The notes under the pieces were generated by a model. It was not told the DNA's origin and searched no databases. It saw nothing but the letters and a program-made list of their open reading frames with translations. 64,000 nt of DNA from an uncultured Ruminiclostridium sp. GTDB taxonomy: Bacteria; Bacillota; Clostridia; Oscillospirales; Ruminococcaceae. Location: assembly GCA_910588335.1 (NCBI GenBank), contig CAJUQV010000005.1:1-64000 (forward strand), in the 5' to 3' direction. Of the stretch, positions 42,208 to 49,388 are shown in pieces (within the stretch, counting starts at the first letter, position 1; every line of letters starts with the position of its first letter). The translations under genes and the position numbers were made by a program.

Positions 42208-42312
42208 TAACAATAGGCAGGAGATTATCGGTTCTCGCGATCGCTGAACGGAGAATGTGCTATACTTCGGCGATCGGCGTTGGTGTCCGACAATCTCCTG
42301 CGCTGTTGTTTA
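42208..42312 (+). promoter_or_regulatory. Large hairpin RNA between pckG and mazG
   Basis: About 105 bases that fold into one long arm: AACAA/TTGTT at the base, GCAGGAGATT/AATCTCCTGC (42217-42226 with 42292-42301), TCGG/CCGA, and a perfect inner CGATCGC/GCGATCG (42238-42244 with 42270-42276). No T-run follows, so it is not an ordinary terminator. It could be a leader element of mazG, a processing site, or a remnant of a palindromic repeat. Confidence 0.55.
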
Positions 42313-42348
42313 TTCAATATTTTATATGGAACGAGGGAATGTTTTAAA

Positions 42349-43146
42349 TTGAAAAAAGAAGTTTATCCCAAAAAGGATTTTTACGGCATAAATGATTTGT
42401 TGGCAATAATGAAGATACTTCGCAGTGAAAATGGCTGCGCGTGGGACAGGGAACAGGATCATGAATCCATACGAATGAACGTATTGGAAGAGGCATATGA
42501 AGTTATGGAAGCCATCGACGCAAAGGATAGTGAGCTTCTTAGAGAGGAGCTGGGCGATCTGCTTTTGCAGGTGGTGTTTCATACGCAGCTTGAAAATGAA
42601 GCGGATTCCTTTGATTTTAACGGTGTATGCGACGGTATATGTAAAAAGCTTATTTACCGTCATCCGCATGTATTCGGAAATATCCACGTGGACAACTCCG
42701 ATGAAGTATTGAAAAATTGGGATTCTCTTAAAAGTAGGTCAAAAGGGCAGGAAACTGCCTATGAGCGTCTAACCTCGGTGCCTAAGCTGCTTCCCGCTCT
42801 TATGAGGGGAGACAAGGTGTGCAAGCGTGTCGTCAATTCCGGCATAAAAGGAGATACCGGTGAATTTGCGATTCGGAATCTTAAGGATAAGGTAGTACAG
42901 TTGGAGCAGGCATTGTCGAAAGATGACGAAATTGAGGGAAAAATCGGTGAAGTTCTTCTTGCCTGCTGCAATTTATCAAATATTTATAAAAAAGATAGTG
43001 AAAAAAGCTTGACAATGGCAATAAATCGGTTTATAATGCAATTTGGGGATTTGGAAGCAAAGACGACAGAGAAGGGAGCTTCCATTGACCAAGTGTCGGA
43101 AGAAGAAATAAAAATACTTTTTTCGGCGGAAAACAACAACGGCTGA
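42349..43146 (+). CDS. mazG: MazG family nucleoside triphosphate pyrophosphohydrolase
   Basis: 265-residue MazG, which hydrolyses NTPs or dNTPs to monophosphates. The metal-binding helices are in the first half: CAWDREQDHESIRMNVLEEAYEVMEA and ELREELGDLLLQVVFHTQ-type EExxE/ExxD pairs. HPHVFG and KNWDSLKSR follow, as in E. coli MazG; the second MazG repeat is present but weaker. No ATG fits: the TTG at 42349 is ten bases after GAGGGA, while the longer frame from 42280 runs through the hairpin. The 3' end contains the promoter of the HU gene. Confidence 0.92.
   Translation: MKKEVYPKKDFYGINDLLAIMKILRSENGCAWDREQDHESIRMNVLEEAYEVMEAIDAKDSELLREELGDLLLQVVFHTQLENEADSFDFNGVCDGICKKLIYRHPHVFGNIHVDNSDEVLKNWDSLKSRSKGQETAYERLTSVPKLLPALMRGDKVCKRVVNSGIKGDTGEFAIRNLKDKVVQLEQALSKDDEIEGKIGEVLLACCNLSNIYKKDSEKSLTMAINRFIMQFGDLEAKTTEKGASIDQVSEEEIKILFSAENNNG
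43009..43037 (+). promoter_or_regulatory. sigma-A promoter of the HU gene, inside mazG
   Basis: Perfect consensus TTGACA (43009-43014), 17 bases, TATAAT (43032-43037), located in the coding end of mazG and 160 bases upstream of the HU start codon. Confidence 0.8.
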
Positions 43147-43199
43147 CTTGTAAATCAACAAGTTAAAATAAGTCGAAATAGAAAGGAAAGGTCGTAAAA

Positions 43200-43475
43200 A
43201 TGACAAAATCTGAACTTATCGCGTCTATCGCAACCAAAACAGGACTCACCAAGAAAACCGCCGAGGAGGTTCTCGAAGCGTTTATAGGTACTGTAAGCGA
43301 ATCTCTTTCCAAGGGTGAAAAAGTACAGCTCGTTGGTTTCGGAACATTTGAGGTAAGAGAGCGCTCCGAGAGAAGCGGTATCAACCCTCAGACCCGTGAA
43401 AAGATAACAATTGCCGCAACAAAAACCCCTGCTTTCAAAGCGGGATCTGCTCTTAAGGAAGCGGTTGCCGAGTAA
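43200..43475 (+). CDS. hup: HU family DNA-binding protein
   Basis: 91-residue nucleoid protein HU. It begins MTKSELIASIATKTGLTKK, has the dimer core AFIGTVSESLSKGEKVQLVGFGTFEVRER and the DNA-binding arm RSGINPQTREKITIAATKTPAFKAG with the intercalating proline region. AAAGGAAAGG precedes the ATG. A promoter inside mazG and a hairpin after the stop suggest it is expressed on its own as an abundant protein, ahead of the S4-yabP-yabQ-divIC genes; hup-S4-yabP-yabQ-divIC is the usual Clostridia order. Confidence 0.97.
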   Translation: MTKSELIASIATKTGLTKKTAEEVLEAFIGTVSESLSKGEKVQLVGFGTFEVRERSERSGINPQTREKITIAATKTPAFKAGSALKEAVAE

Positions 43476-43497
43476 TTTTTATAAAAAAGCAAAAGTG

Positions 43498-43538
43498 TAA
43501 GCGGCGCGGTACATTTTGTATTAGCCGCTTATTTTTTT
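43498..43538 (+). terminator. Terminator or attenuator after HU
   Basis: TAAGCGGC (43498-43505) pairs with GCCGCTTA (43524-43531) and is followed by seven T. It sits between the HU gene and the S4 gene, so it probably lowers readthrough into the sporulation/division genes. Confidence 0.8.
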
Positions 43539-43556
43539 GAAAAAGGAGAATGTAAA

Positions 43557-43796
43557 ATGCGTCTTGACAAGTATCTGAAGGTTTCAAGGCTTATAAAGCG
43601 CCGCACAGTGGCCAACGAGGCATGTGATGCGGAAAAAATATTGGTTAACGGAAAGCCTGCCAGAGCTTCCTATGAAGTAAAGCTGAATGATATAATAGAG
43701 ATACAGATGGGAAAAACGCCTCTTAAAGTAAGAGTTTTGAAAATAGTCGAGGTAGTAGGCAAAGAGGGCAGCTCTGAGTTGTACGAAGCTCTTTAA
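43557..43796 (+). CDS. S4 domain RNA-binding protein (RqcP/YabO-like)
   Basis: 79-residue protein consisting of one S4 RNA-binding domain: MRLDKYLKVSRLIKRRTVANEACDAEKILVNGKPARASYEVKLND in shortened form reads RLDKYLKVSRLIKRR and ILVNGKPARASYEVK. This is the RqcP/YabO (Hsp15-like) group, which in B. subtilis takes part in ribosome-associated quality control with RqcH. The gene order hup-yabO-yabP-yabQ-divIC is the same as in Bacillus. AAAAGGAG precedes the ATG. Confidence 0.93.
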   Translation: MRLDKYLKVSRLIKRRTVANEACDAEKILVNGKPARASYEVKLNDIIEIQMGKTPLKVRVLKIVEVVGKEGSSELYEAL

Positions 43797-43867
43797 AAAA
43801 ACTTGTTCTAAAAAAACCTCCGCGGCATAATATTATATAAAAAAGATTGTCCGGTTGGAGGTGCTTT

Positions 43868-44146
43868 ATGACGGAACAAAAAAATATAGTCCAAAGTCTG
43901 GTTATGGAAAATAGGAGACGGCTGGTGTTGTCCGGCGTTAAAGAGGTGGAGGGCTTTACCGAAACAGAGGTGAGCTTGTTCACTGAGATGGGACAGCTTA
44001 CAGTTAAGGGCAGAAATCTGCGTGTGAGTCAGGTAGATACCGATACCGGAGAACTGGTAATGACGGGAGACGCTGTTACATCGCTGGTCTATTCCGATAA
44101 GCCAAGGCGGACTCCCGATAACTTTATAACAAAGCTGTTTAGGTAA
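43868..44146 (+). CDS. yabP: Sporulation protein YabP
   Basis: 92-residue YabP family protein needed for spore cortex/coat steps in Bacillus; membrane-associated with YabQ. Family features are NRRRLVLSGVKEVEGFTETEVSLFTEMGQL, LTVKGRNLRVSQVDTDTGEL and the final VYSDKP. GGAGGTG precedes the ATG at 43868; the frame is open to 43847. yabQ follows six bases after the stop. Confidence 0.93.
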   Translation: MTEQKNIVQSLVMENRRRLVLSGVKEVEGFTETEVSLFTEMGQLTVKGRNLRVSQVDTDTGELVMTGDAVTSLVYSDKPRRTPDNFITKLFR

Positions 44147-44152
44147 GCCGCC

Positions 44153-44719
44153 ATGTTTGAAAATATCAATTCGACTTTCGTCCAGTGTCTGAGTTTTCTG
44201 GCGATGGGAGCGGTTCTTGGCTTATGTTATGAGCTGCTCAGGGTGCTGCGTATGCTGTTCCGGCATCCGACGGTTATGGTTTTTATCGAGGACACGCTGT
44301 TTTTTGCCGGCTGCGGGCTGGTAAGCTTTATTTTAGCTCTCTGGGTCGGGATAGGTTATTTCAGGATTTATTATATTGTTTTTGAAGCGATAGGTGCGTC
44401 GCTGTATTTTTTAACATTAGGCAGATTGATCAACTATTGTTTAAGAAAAGCAGTTAATGTCGCAAAAAAAATATTCCGATCGCTTTACAGAAAGATTAAG
44501 CCAAAGGCGGCGGTTTTGTTTATGCCTATAGGTAAAAAAGTTAAAGGTTTATTTAGTAATATCGCCGAATTTTTTTCAGGTTTAATATTTAATCAAAAAA
44601 AGCACTTGCAAAGTACAGATGAAATGTTGTATAATAATAACATTGACTCTATTGAGAATTCGGGTGAAGGGGGCGTTGTCGGCGGTGTCATTAAAGCTAA
44701 AATCAGAAAAAAGACGTAG
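44153..44719 (+). CDS. yabQ: Sporulation protein YabQ
   Basis: 188-residue YabQ family membrane protein required for spore cortex formation in Bacillus. Three or four helices occupy the first 100 residues (CLSFLAMGAVLGLCYELLRVLR, VFIEDTLFFAGCGLVSFILAL, YYIVFEAIGASLYFLTLG), followed by a basic C-terminal tail. The tail overlaps the start of the DivIC-like gene by 35 bases in another frame and also contains its promoter. Confidence 0.92.
   Translation: MFENINSTFVQCLSFLAMGAVLGLCYELLRVLRMLFRHPTVMVFIEDTLFFAGCGLVSFILALWVGIGYFRIYYIVFEAIGASLYFLTLGRLINYCLRKAVNVAKKIFRSLYRKIKPKAAVLFMPIGKKVKGLFSNIAEFFSGLIFNQKKHLQSTDEMLYNNNIDSIENSGEGGVVGGVIKAKIRKKT
44606..44635 (+). promoter_or_regulatory. sigma-A promoter of divIC, inside yabQ
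   Basis: TTGCAA (44606-44611), 18 bases, TATAAT (44630-44635), within the 3' coding part of yabQ and 50 bases before the likely divIC start. It would allow the division gene to be expressed during growth independently of yabP-yabQ. Confidence 0.65.
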
Positions 44720-44981
44720 CCCGTTTATATTGCGCCTGATTTTGTTTGCCGTTTTTGTCGTGGTAGCGGCTCACCTTGTGTCTATGCAGTTTGAGATAGC
44801 AAAAAAGAAATCTGAGCTTAATGAAATAAACAGCAATCTTGAGGCTGTTATGGTTTCAAATGAACAGCTTAAGCGGTATTATGCGGAGGAAAACAGAAAG
44901 GAATATATAGAACAGATAGCGAGAGATCAGCTTGATTATTCTTATTCCGATGAAACCGTATACTATTTTATCCCTAAATGA
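44685..44981 (+). CDS. divIC: Septum formation initiator DivIC/FtsB-like
   Basis: 98-residue bitopic protein of the FtsB/DivIC family, part of the FtsL-DivIB/FtsQ-DivIC division complex. One helix (LRLILFAVFVVVAAHLVSMQ, about residues 18-37) is followed by a coiled coil (EIAKKKSELNEINSNLEAVM) and the conserved end EYIEQIARDQLDYSYSDETVYYFIP. The start is uncertain: there is no ATG. GTG at 44685, 11 bases after AAGGGGG, is chosen; the open frame extends to 44619. It overlaps yabQ. A bidirectional terminator follows. Confidence 0.85.
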   Translation: MSLKLKSEKRRSPFILRLILFAVFVVVAAHLVSMQFEIAKKKSELNEINSNLEAVMVSNEQLKRYYAEENRKEYIEQIARDQLDYSYSDETVYYFIPK

Positions 44982-45034
44982 TAAAAATCAAGCGCGATAA
45001 AGCACAACCGGCTTTACCGCGCTTGATTTATTGT
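44982..45034 (-). terminator. Bidirectional terminator between divIC and the DRE-TIM-like gene
   Basis: AAATCAAGCGCG (44985-44996) pairs with CGCGCTTGATTT (45018-45029), with TAAAGC/GCTTTA nested inside. The T-run is best on the minus strand, where it would end the 45984-45028 gene; the plus strand side also ends divIC. Confidence 0.8.
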
Positions 45035-45984
45035 TTTAATTCTTTGCTTTCATTGAATCTGTCATACAGCGCAAGATCGGTATTGTCTACCGCATCCGCT
45101 ATGCTGCTGCACAGTTCTCTTATAAATATATCGTTTCTGTTGAAAAAGCTATTCTGCGCCTTGGTGAAGCCGTTTAATCTGTTGTTTGGATTAAGGGCGG
45201 CGGGACGGGGAATATTGCCGTTCATTTCACCGGAATCAATGTTTCCGACAATTTTTTTTCTGTCATCAATTATGGTGGTAAGATTGTCAAGGGCGTAATT
45301 ATGACCGTCGCTGATGGAGTTAAAATATGTGGCAGCGGCAAAAAGATAAGGTATGTACTTGACATTGGTGAAAATTTGACTGCTCCAGGAATTGTAAAGG
45401 AAATAACTTTCATATGGAGTATAAAGATACGGCGATCCGAATCCTAATGTAAGCATTCCCGCGTCTGTCCAATAAGCGGTAAGAGCGGCATCGATACCGC
45501 AAAGCGATGTGTTCAAAGGACAGATATTGATTGGAAAGCAGCCGAAGTTGTCATTCCATTCAATAAAATCTTCAATAATTTTGTCGTTTTCTCCGAAATC
45601 GGATACCAGGCGAATCGCCGCACATCCCGCGTCCATGGCCTTGTCTCTTATATCGCAAAGCTCCTCAAATTCAAGTCCGCCGCATTCCACCTCAAGCATT
45701 ATTTTTAGTGAAGAAAGTTTTTTGGCTACCGCAATCATATTTAGCGGTAAAACAAGATATTTGAACCTTTTTTGGGTAATTATTTCAAAATCCTCTATTC
45801 CTTCGATCCTAAAAATAAATTTTTCTCCGGTATTTACATCCCCAAGAAACGACATTGCTCTCCTGTCTATTTCGGCGTAGTCAACGCCGCTCTGAAAAAG
45901 AGAGGCTATGTATCCCCTTACGCTTTTCTGTGTCGCTTTTTCCGAAAAATCAATGCTGCAAAGGCTGTTATCCACTATAAGCAT
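45028..45984 (-). CDS. Divergent DRE-TIM (HMGL/isopropylmalate synthase-like) protein
   Basis: 318-residue soluble protein that I place tentatively in the DRE-TIM metallolyase superfamily. It begins LIVDNSLCSIDFSEKATQKS where true members have IxDxTLRDGEQ, then SLFQSGVDYAEID like the AGVDxIEIG strand, and later LKIMLEVECGGLEFEELCDI and GCAAIRLVSDFGEN. The metal-binding Asp-Arg-Glu/His motifs are not preserved, so classical aldol chemistry is unlikely. GAAGGGA precedes the ATG at 45984, at some distance. It stands alone between divIC and a zinc-ribbon gene. A different TIM-barrel family is quite possible. Confidence 0.6.
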   Translation of the reverse strand: MLIVDNSLCSIDFSEKATQKSVRGYIASLFQSGVDYAEIDRRAMSFLGDVNTGEKFIFRIEGIEDFEIITQKRFKYLVLPLNMIAVAKKLSSLKIMLEVECGGLEFEELCDIRDKAMDAGCAAIRLVSDFGENDKIIEDFIEWNDNFGCFPINICPLNTSLCGIDAALTAYWTDAGMLTLGFGSPYLYTPYESYFLYNSWSSQIFTNVKYIPYLFAAATYFNSISDGHNYALDNLTTIIDDRKKIVGNIDSGEMNGNIPRPAALNPNNRLNGFTKAQNSFFNRNDIFIRELCSSIADAVDNTDLALYDRFNESKELKQ

Positions 45985-46101
45985 ATTTGTAACAAATCCC
46001 TTCCTTCGGATCCGATCCGAAAATACTATACAATATTTTAACACATTCCGATTTTTTTTGCAACAAGAAATTTATTGAAAAATTAAAAGAAAAATTTACG
46101 T

Positions 46102-46150
46102 AAAAATGGCCTGCCGAAAGACAGACAAAAAGGACTGACTTCGGCAAGCC
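46102..46150 (-). terminator. Terminator of the zinc-ribbon gene
   Basis: On the minus strand GGCTTGCCGAA (46150-46140) pairs with TTCGGCAGGCC (46118-46108) with one G-T pair, followed by ATTTTTA. It lies about 20 bases after the stop codon. Confidence 0.75.
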
Positions 46151-46168
46151 TGCATAAACGCTTATGTA

Positions 46169-46603
46169 TCAATAATAATAGCCCGTGAATAAGTCGGAAA
46201 AGGCAAATCCGAGTGAAAAGACCACGATCATCATTATAATTACCAATCCTACCATTATGGCTTTAAAAATAAGCATTGCGCGGCAGTAATTTTTCTTGGC
46301 AATGGGGGTTGAATCGCTAAAGCCCCATACAAAAAGCAGAATAATGCTTATAATACCGAAAAGATTTGTGAGCAGAACGGTGCCTACCCATGATCCTAAG
46401 GTCATTGAGTCGCTGCTCTGAACGGGAGCAGCGTATTGTTGTCCATAGGGTTGGTTATACGACTGATTGTAGGATTGATTATTGTAATTCTGCTGATAAC
46501 CGCTGTTCACGGGTTGTACTTCAATATACTGCATTCCGCAGCGCGGGCATATGTTGGCGTCGTCTTCAAATATGTTTCCGCAGTTCTGGCAGGTTTTTGA
46601 CAT
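46169..46603 (-). CDS. Zinc-ribbon, membrane-spanning small protein
   Basis: 144-residue protein with an N-terminal zinc ribbon (CQNCG at residues 5-9 and CPRCG at 19-23), a low-complexity linker rich in Gln, Tyr and Asn (repeats of NQSY/NQPY), and two membrane helices (about residues 73-95 and 108-135). This architecture is widespread in Clostridia and has no assigned function. AGGAGG precedes the ATG at 46603. Promoter TTGACA/TAATAT lies 100 bases upstream, immediately beyond repeat copy C. Confidence 0.85.
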   Translation of the reverse strand: MSKTCQNCGNIFEDDANICPRCGMQYIEVQPVNSGYQQNYNNQSYNQSYNQPYGQQYAAPVQSSDSMTLGSWVGTVLLTNLFGIISIILLFVWGFSDSTPIAKKNYCRAMLIFKAIMVGLVIIMMIVVFSLGFAFSDLFTGYYY

Positions 46604-46706
46604 TGAGGGTTCCTCCTGTTGTTCAGCTTTGAGCCGTTATTAGATACGTGTTAAATTGAAGTTTCACTGCTTGTTTTTCGACTTTATTTAAACAGTTTCC
46701 GAAATT

Positions 46707-46735
46707 ATATTATCACAAAATAAGCTTTATGTCAA
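46707..46735 (-). promoter_or_regulatory. sigma-A promoter of the zinc-ribbon gene
   Basis: Minus strand TTGACA (46735-46730), 17 bases, TAATAT (46712-46707). The -35 box begins four bases after the end of family 1 repeat copy C. Confidence 0.65.
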
Positions 46736-46738
46736 TAG

Positions 46739-46833
46739 CTTATAGCAATATTTGATCAAATATTGCGCCCTAAGCATTAACCTTTGATCATCCATATATT
46801 TGTCTATACCTTAATCAAAGATTAGTATTAAAG
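46739..46833 (-). repeat. Two-hairpin intergenic repeat, family 1, copy C (inverted)
   Basis: About 95 bp, same sequence as copies A and B but on the minus strand: AATACTAATCTTTGATTAAGG, the identical loop TATAGACAAATATATGGATG, then AGGGCGCAA. Hairpin 2 is shortened to a perfect 20-base palindrome at 46746-46765 (CAATATTTGATCAAATATTG), so the stem sequence differs from copy A yet remains fully paired. It ends CTATAAG facing the zinc-ribbon gene. Confidence 0.85.
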
Positions 46834-46872
46834 TCAATATTGCAAACAGATGTAAAAAATAGCAAAAAGAAC

Positions 46873-46901
46873 TTTACTTTTACCAAAAAATTAGCTATAA
46901 T
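46873..46901 (+). promoter_or_regulatory. sigma-A promoter of the ACT-domain gene
   Basis: TTTACT (46873-46878), 17 bases, TATAAT (46896-46901), about 40 bases before the start codon at 46942. Confidence 0.7.
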
Positions 46902-46941
46902 ATATTAAGTATAAAAATTAAACCCGAAAGGAACAAACATT

Positions 46942-47211
46942 ATGAAAGCAGTAGTAGCTGTTATAGGAAAAGACACGGTAGGTATTCTCGCAAAAATAAG
47001 CGCAATCTGCGCGGATTTTAATGCCAACGTTATGGACGTTACTCAGACAATTATGCAGGATATGTTCGCAATGACTATGCTTATAGATATTACCGGCTGC
47101 ACTTCAGATTACGGTACTCTCGCGGAGCGGCTGAAAAAATCGGGAGAGGAAATGAATCTTCAAGTTCATGTAATGCACGAGGATATTTTCAACTCAATGC
47201 ATCGTATTTAG
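46942..47211 (+). CDS. ACT domain-containing protein (UPF0237)
   Basis: 89-residue single ACT domain protein of the UPF0237 type, with KAVVAVIGKDTVGILAKISAICADFNANVMDVTQTIMQDMFAMTMLID in its first half (recognised through VIGKDTVGILAKIS and NVMDVTQTIM). ACT domains bind amino acids and regulate partner enzymes. This family nearly always precedes a UPF0210 gene, as here, and they are thought to work together. The two genes are separated by 314 bases filled by two repeat elements, which is unusual for this pair. GAAAGGAAC precedes the ATG. Confidence 0.95.
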   Translation: MKAVVAVIGKDTVGILAKISAICADFNANVMDVTQTIMQDMFAMTMLIDITGCTSDYGTLAERLKKSGEEMNLQVHVMHEDIFNSMHRI

Positions 47212-47221
47212 AGGCTATCTT

Positions 47222-47340
47222 ATACTATTTGCAAATTATAATGTGAACAAAACAAATTAAAAATTTGGATTGATTTGCAAATAGTGTTTTGTGTGTTTTT
47301 CAATCAGTCTATTGACAATTGATTGAAAAACAATTTAAAA
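47222..47340 (+). repeat. Two-hairpin intergenic repeat, family 1, divergent copy E
   Basis: Same layout as copies A-C with much changed sequence. Hairpin 1 is a perfect 13-bp stem, ACTATTTGCAAAT (47224-47236) with ATTTGCAAATAGT (47273-47285). Hairpin 2 pairs GTTTTTCAATCA (47295-47306) with TGATTGAAAAAC (47320-47331). Between them AGTGTTTTGTGTG parallels AGTGTTTCGGGTG of copy B. TTGACA at 47312-47317 lies in the hairpin 2 loop and arm, in the position of TCTACA in copy A. Confidence 0.65.
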
Positions 47341-47348
47341 AGTTTCTA

Positions 47349-47461
47349 TTTGTACAATTTTTAAAGGCTGTGTTCGATTTCTGCGTCAAAATGCTCGAAA
47401 TATTACAGTATTTTTCTGCTTTTTCCTTGAAATCGCCGGACATTTAGCGAAATTGTACAAA
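47349..47461 (+). repeat. Hairpin repeat, family 3, copy 1
   Basis: 113 bp bounded by perfect 12-bp inverted repeats TTTGTACAATTT (47349-47360) and AAATTGTACAAA (47450-47461). Inside, CGATTTC pairs with GAAATCG and a small AAATA/TATTT hairpin sits at the centre. The core blocks TTCTGCGTCAAAA and TTTTTCCTTGAA recur at 58455-58543, where the ends have a different sequence. Directly follows family 1 copy E. Confidence 0.7.
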
Positions 47462-47525
47462 ATTGCTTGTTTTTCAGATACGCTGCGATTGCGAATCTTT
47501 ATTATAACTTAAGGAGACATCGAAA

Positions 47526-48881
47526 ATGGTCAGCACAAACGATATACTCGAAACAATAAAGATGATTCAAGAGGAGAATCTCGACATACGCACAATAACA
47601 ATGGGAATATCGCTTCTGGATTGTATTGACAGCAGTATAGACAGAGCTTGTGACAAAATATACGAGAAAATGATGCATGTGGCGGAAAATCATGTCAGAA
47701 CCGGCGAGGAGATAGAAAAACGCTATGGCATACCCATTATAAACAAGCGTCTTTCGGTTACCCCGATAGCAATGCTTGCGGCTTCGGCAAAAGGCAGTCC
47801 CGTAAAGTTTGCAAAGGTACTCCAAAAGGTTGCCGAGGGTACCGGAGTGAATTATATAGGCGGTTATTCCGCCCTTGTTCACAAAGGTTTTGCGGCGGGA
47901 GACAGAGAACTTATAGAATCTATACCGGAAGCCTTGGCTGAAACCTCTAATGTCTGTTCTTCGGTAAACATAGGCTCTACCCGCGCGGGGATCAATATGG
48001 ATGCCGTAAGGCTGATGGGAGAGATTATACTTAAAAGCGCCAGAGCCACCGAACATGATCATTGCTTTGGCGCCGCAAAAATAGTGGTATTCTGCAACGC
48101 CGTAGAGGATAATCCGTTTATGGCGGGGGCGTTTCACGGTATCGGCGAGCCTGATACCGTTATAAACGTAGGTGTGAGCGGTCCGGGAGTAGTAAGAGCC
48201 GCTCTTGCGAAGATGCCCGACGCAGATATAAGCGAAATAGCGGAAACCATAAAGAAAACCGCTTTTAAAATAACCAGGATGGGACAATTGGTAGGTACAG
48301 AGGCCAGCAAGACTTTGGGAGTGCCTTTTGGGATAGTCGATCTTTCTTTGGCGCCCACTCCGGCGGTGGGAGACAGTGTGGCTCATATTTTGGAGGAAAT
48401 GGGTCTTGAGCGCTGCGGCGCTTACGGTACCACCGCCGCTTTGGCTCTGCTTAACGACGCGGTGAAAAAAGGCGGAGTTATGGCTTCCTCGCAGGTCGGA
48501 GGGCTTTCCGGCGCATTTATCCCCGTATCGGAGGATGCGGGAATGATAGAGGCGGCAAGCTGCGGCGCGCTCGGACTTGAAAAGTTGGAAGCCATGACGG
48601 CTGTTTGCTCGGTGGGACTTGATATGGTGGTAGTTCCGGGGGACACTTCACCCAGTATAATTTCGGGTCTTATCGCCGACGAGGCGGCAATAGGGATGGT
48701 AAACAGCAAAACCACTGCTGTCAGAGTGATTCCCGCAATAGGAATGAAAGAAGGTGAAACGCTGGAATTCGGCGGGCTTTTCGGAAGCGGTCCCGTTATG
48801 AAAATAAACGGCTTTGACTGTTCAAAATTCATTTCAAGAGGCGGAAGAATTCCCGCGCCGCTTCAAAGTTTGAAGAATTAA
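47526..48881 (+). CDS. UPF0210 (PFL_like/DUF711) family protein
   Basis: 451-residue UPF0210 protein, structurally related to pyruvate formate-lyase-like folds but of unproven function; partner of the preceding ACT protein. Features are ITMGISLLDCIDSSIDRACDKIY, the GGYSALVHKGF stretch, ICSSVNIGSTRAGINMDA-type NIGSTRAGINMD, and the glycine-rich VVPGDTSPSIISGLIADEAAIGMVN. AAGGAG lies ten bases before the ATG. Length is standard. Confidence 0.95.
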   Translation: MVSTNDILETIKMIQEENLDIRTITMGISLLDCIDSSIDRACDKIYEKMMHVAENHVRTGEEIEKRYGIPIINKRLSVTPIAMLAASAKGSPVKFAKVLQKVAEGTGVNYIGGYSALVHKGFAAGDRELIESIPEALAETSNVCSSVNIGSTRAGINMDAVRLMGEIILKSARATEHDHCFGAAKIVVFCNAVEDNPFMAGAFHGIGEPDTVINVGVSGPGVVRAALAKMPDADISEIAETIKKTAFKITRMGQLVGTEASKTLGVPFGIVDLSLAPTPAVGDSVAHILEEMGLERCGAYGTTAALALLNDAVKKGGVMASSQVGGLSGAFIPVSEDAGMIEAASCGALGLEKLEAMTAVCSVGLDMVVVPGDTSPSIISGLIADEAAIGMVNSKTTAVRVIPAIGMKEGETLEFGGLFGSGPVMKINGFDCSKFISRGGRIPAPLQSLKN

Positions 48882-48972
48882 ATCGGTAAAATTACAAGTT
48901 GAAAAATTAACAAAAAATTACTTTTAGTATTGTAAATTTTAGTCGGATTTTATAAACTTTTCATTAAGGGTA

Positions 48973-49001
48973 TTGCAAAAATAAGCCGATAGGTTTAAAA
49001 T
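48973..49001 (+). promoter_or_regulatory. sigma-A promoter of the V-ATPase operon
   Basis: TTGCAA (48973-48978), 17 bases, TAAAAT (48996-49001), about 48 bases before the first V-ATPase gene. Confidence 0.65.
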
Positions 49002-49048
49002 ATATATCCGAAAGAAAAAAGAATTTAGTTAGAAAGGTTGCTGTCGCT

Positions 49049-49387
49049 ATGCAGAAGTTGGTTAACGGTACCTCTATTCGATATATAGTCGATTTGGATA
49101 AAAAAGCGAGAAAAAGAGTGAACGAAGCAAGGCGAGAGGCTGAAAGTATTGAGAACGAGGCCGAAAGTAAAAAAAATAAAATGCGGATTGATTATGACGA
49201 GCAGGCGAGGGAACGTCTAAGTAAAATGGAAAGTTCTTACCGTTTTGAAGCCGAGAAAAAAATATCGAAAATAGAGGCAGACAAAGACAAGAAAACACAA
49301 GCCTTTGACAAGGTCTTGTCCCAAAACCGCGAAAAGCTTTTGGACGAAGTTTTTGAAGCTGTAACGGGTACAAAACGGAGGAATTAA
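49049..49387 (+). CDS. atpH: V-type ATPase peripheral stalk subunit H/G
   Basis: 112-residue, almost entirely charged coiled-coil protein (KKARKRVNEARREAESIENEAESKKNK), which fits the G/H peripheral-stalk subunit that pairs with subunit E in A/V-type ATPases. Identity rests on composition, size and position as the first gene of the operon. AGAAAGGTTG precedes the ATG. The next gene starts one base after the stop. Confidence 0.8.
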   Translation: MQKLVNGTSIRYIVDLDKKARKRVNEARREAESIENEAESKKNKMRIDYDEQARERLSKMESSYRFEAEKKISKIEADKDKKTQAFDKVLSQNREKLLDEVFEAVTGTKRRN

Positions 49388-49388
49388 G

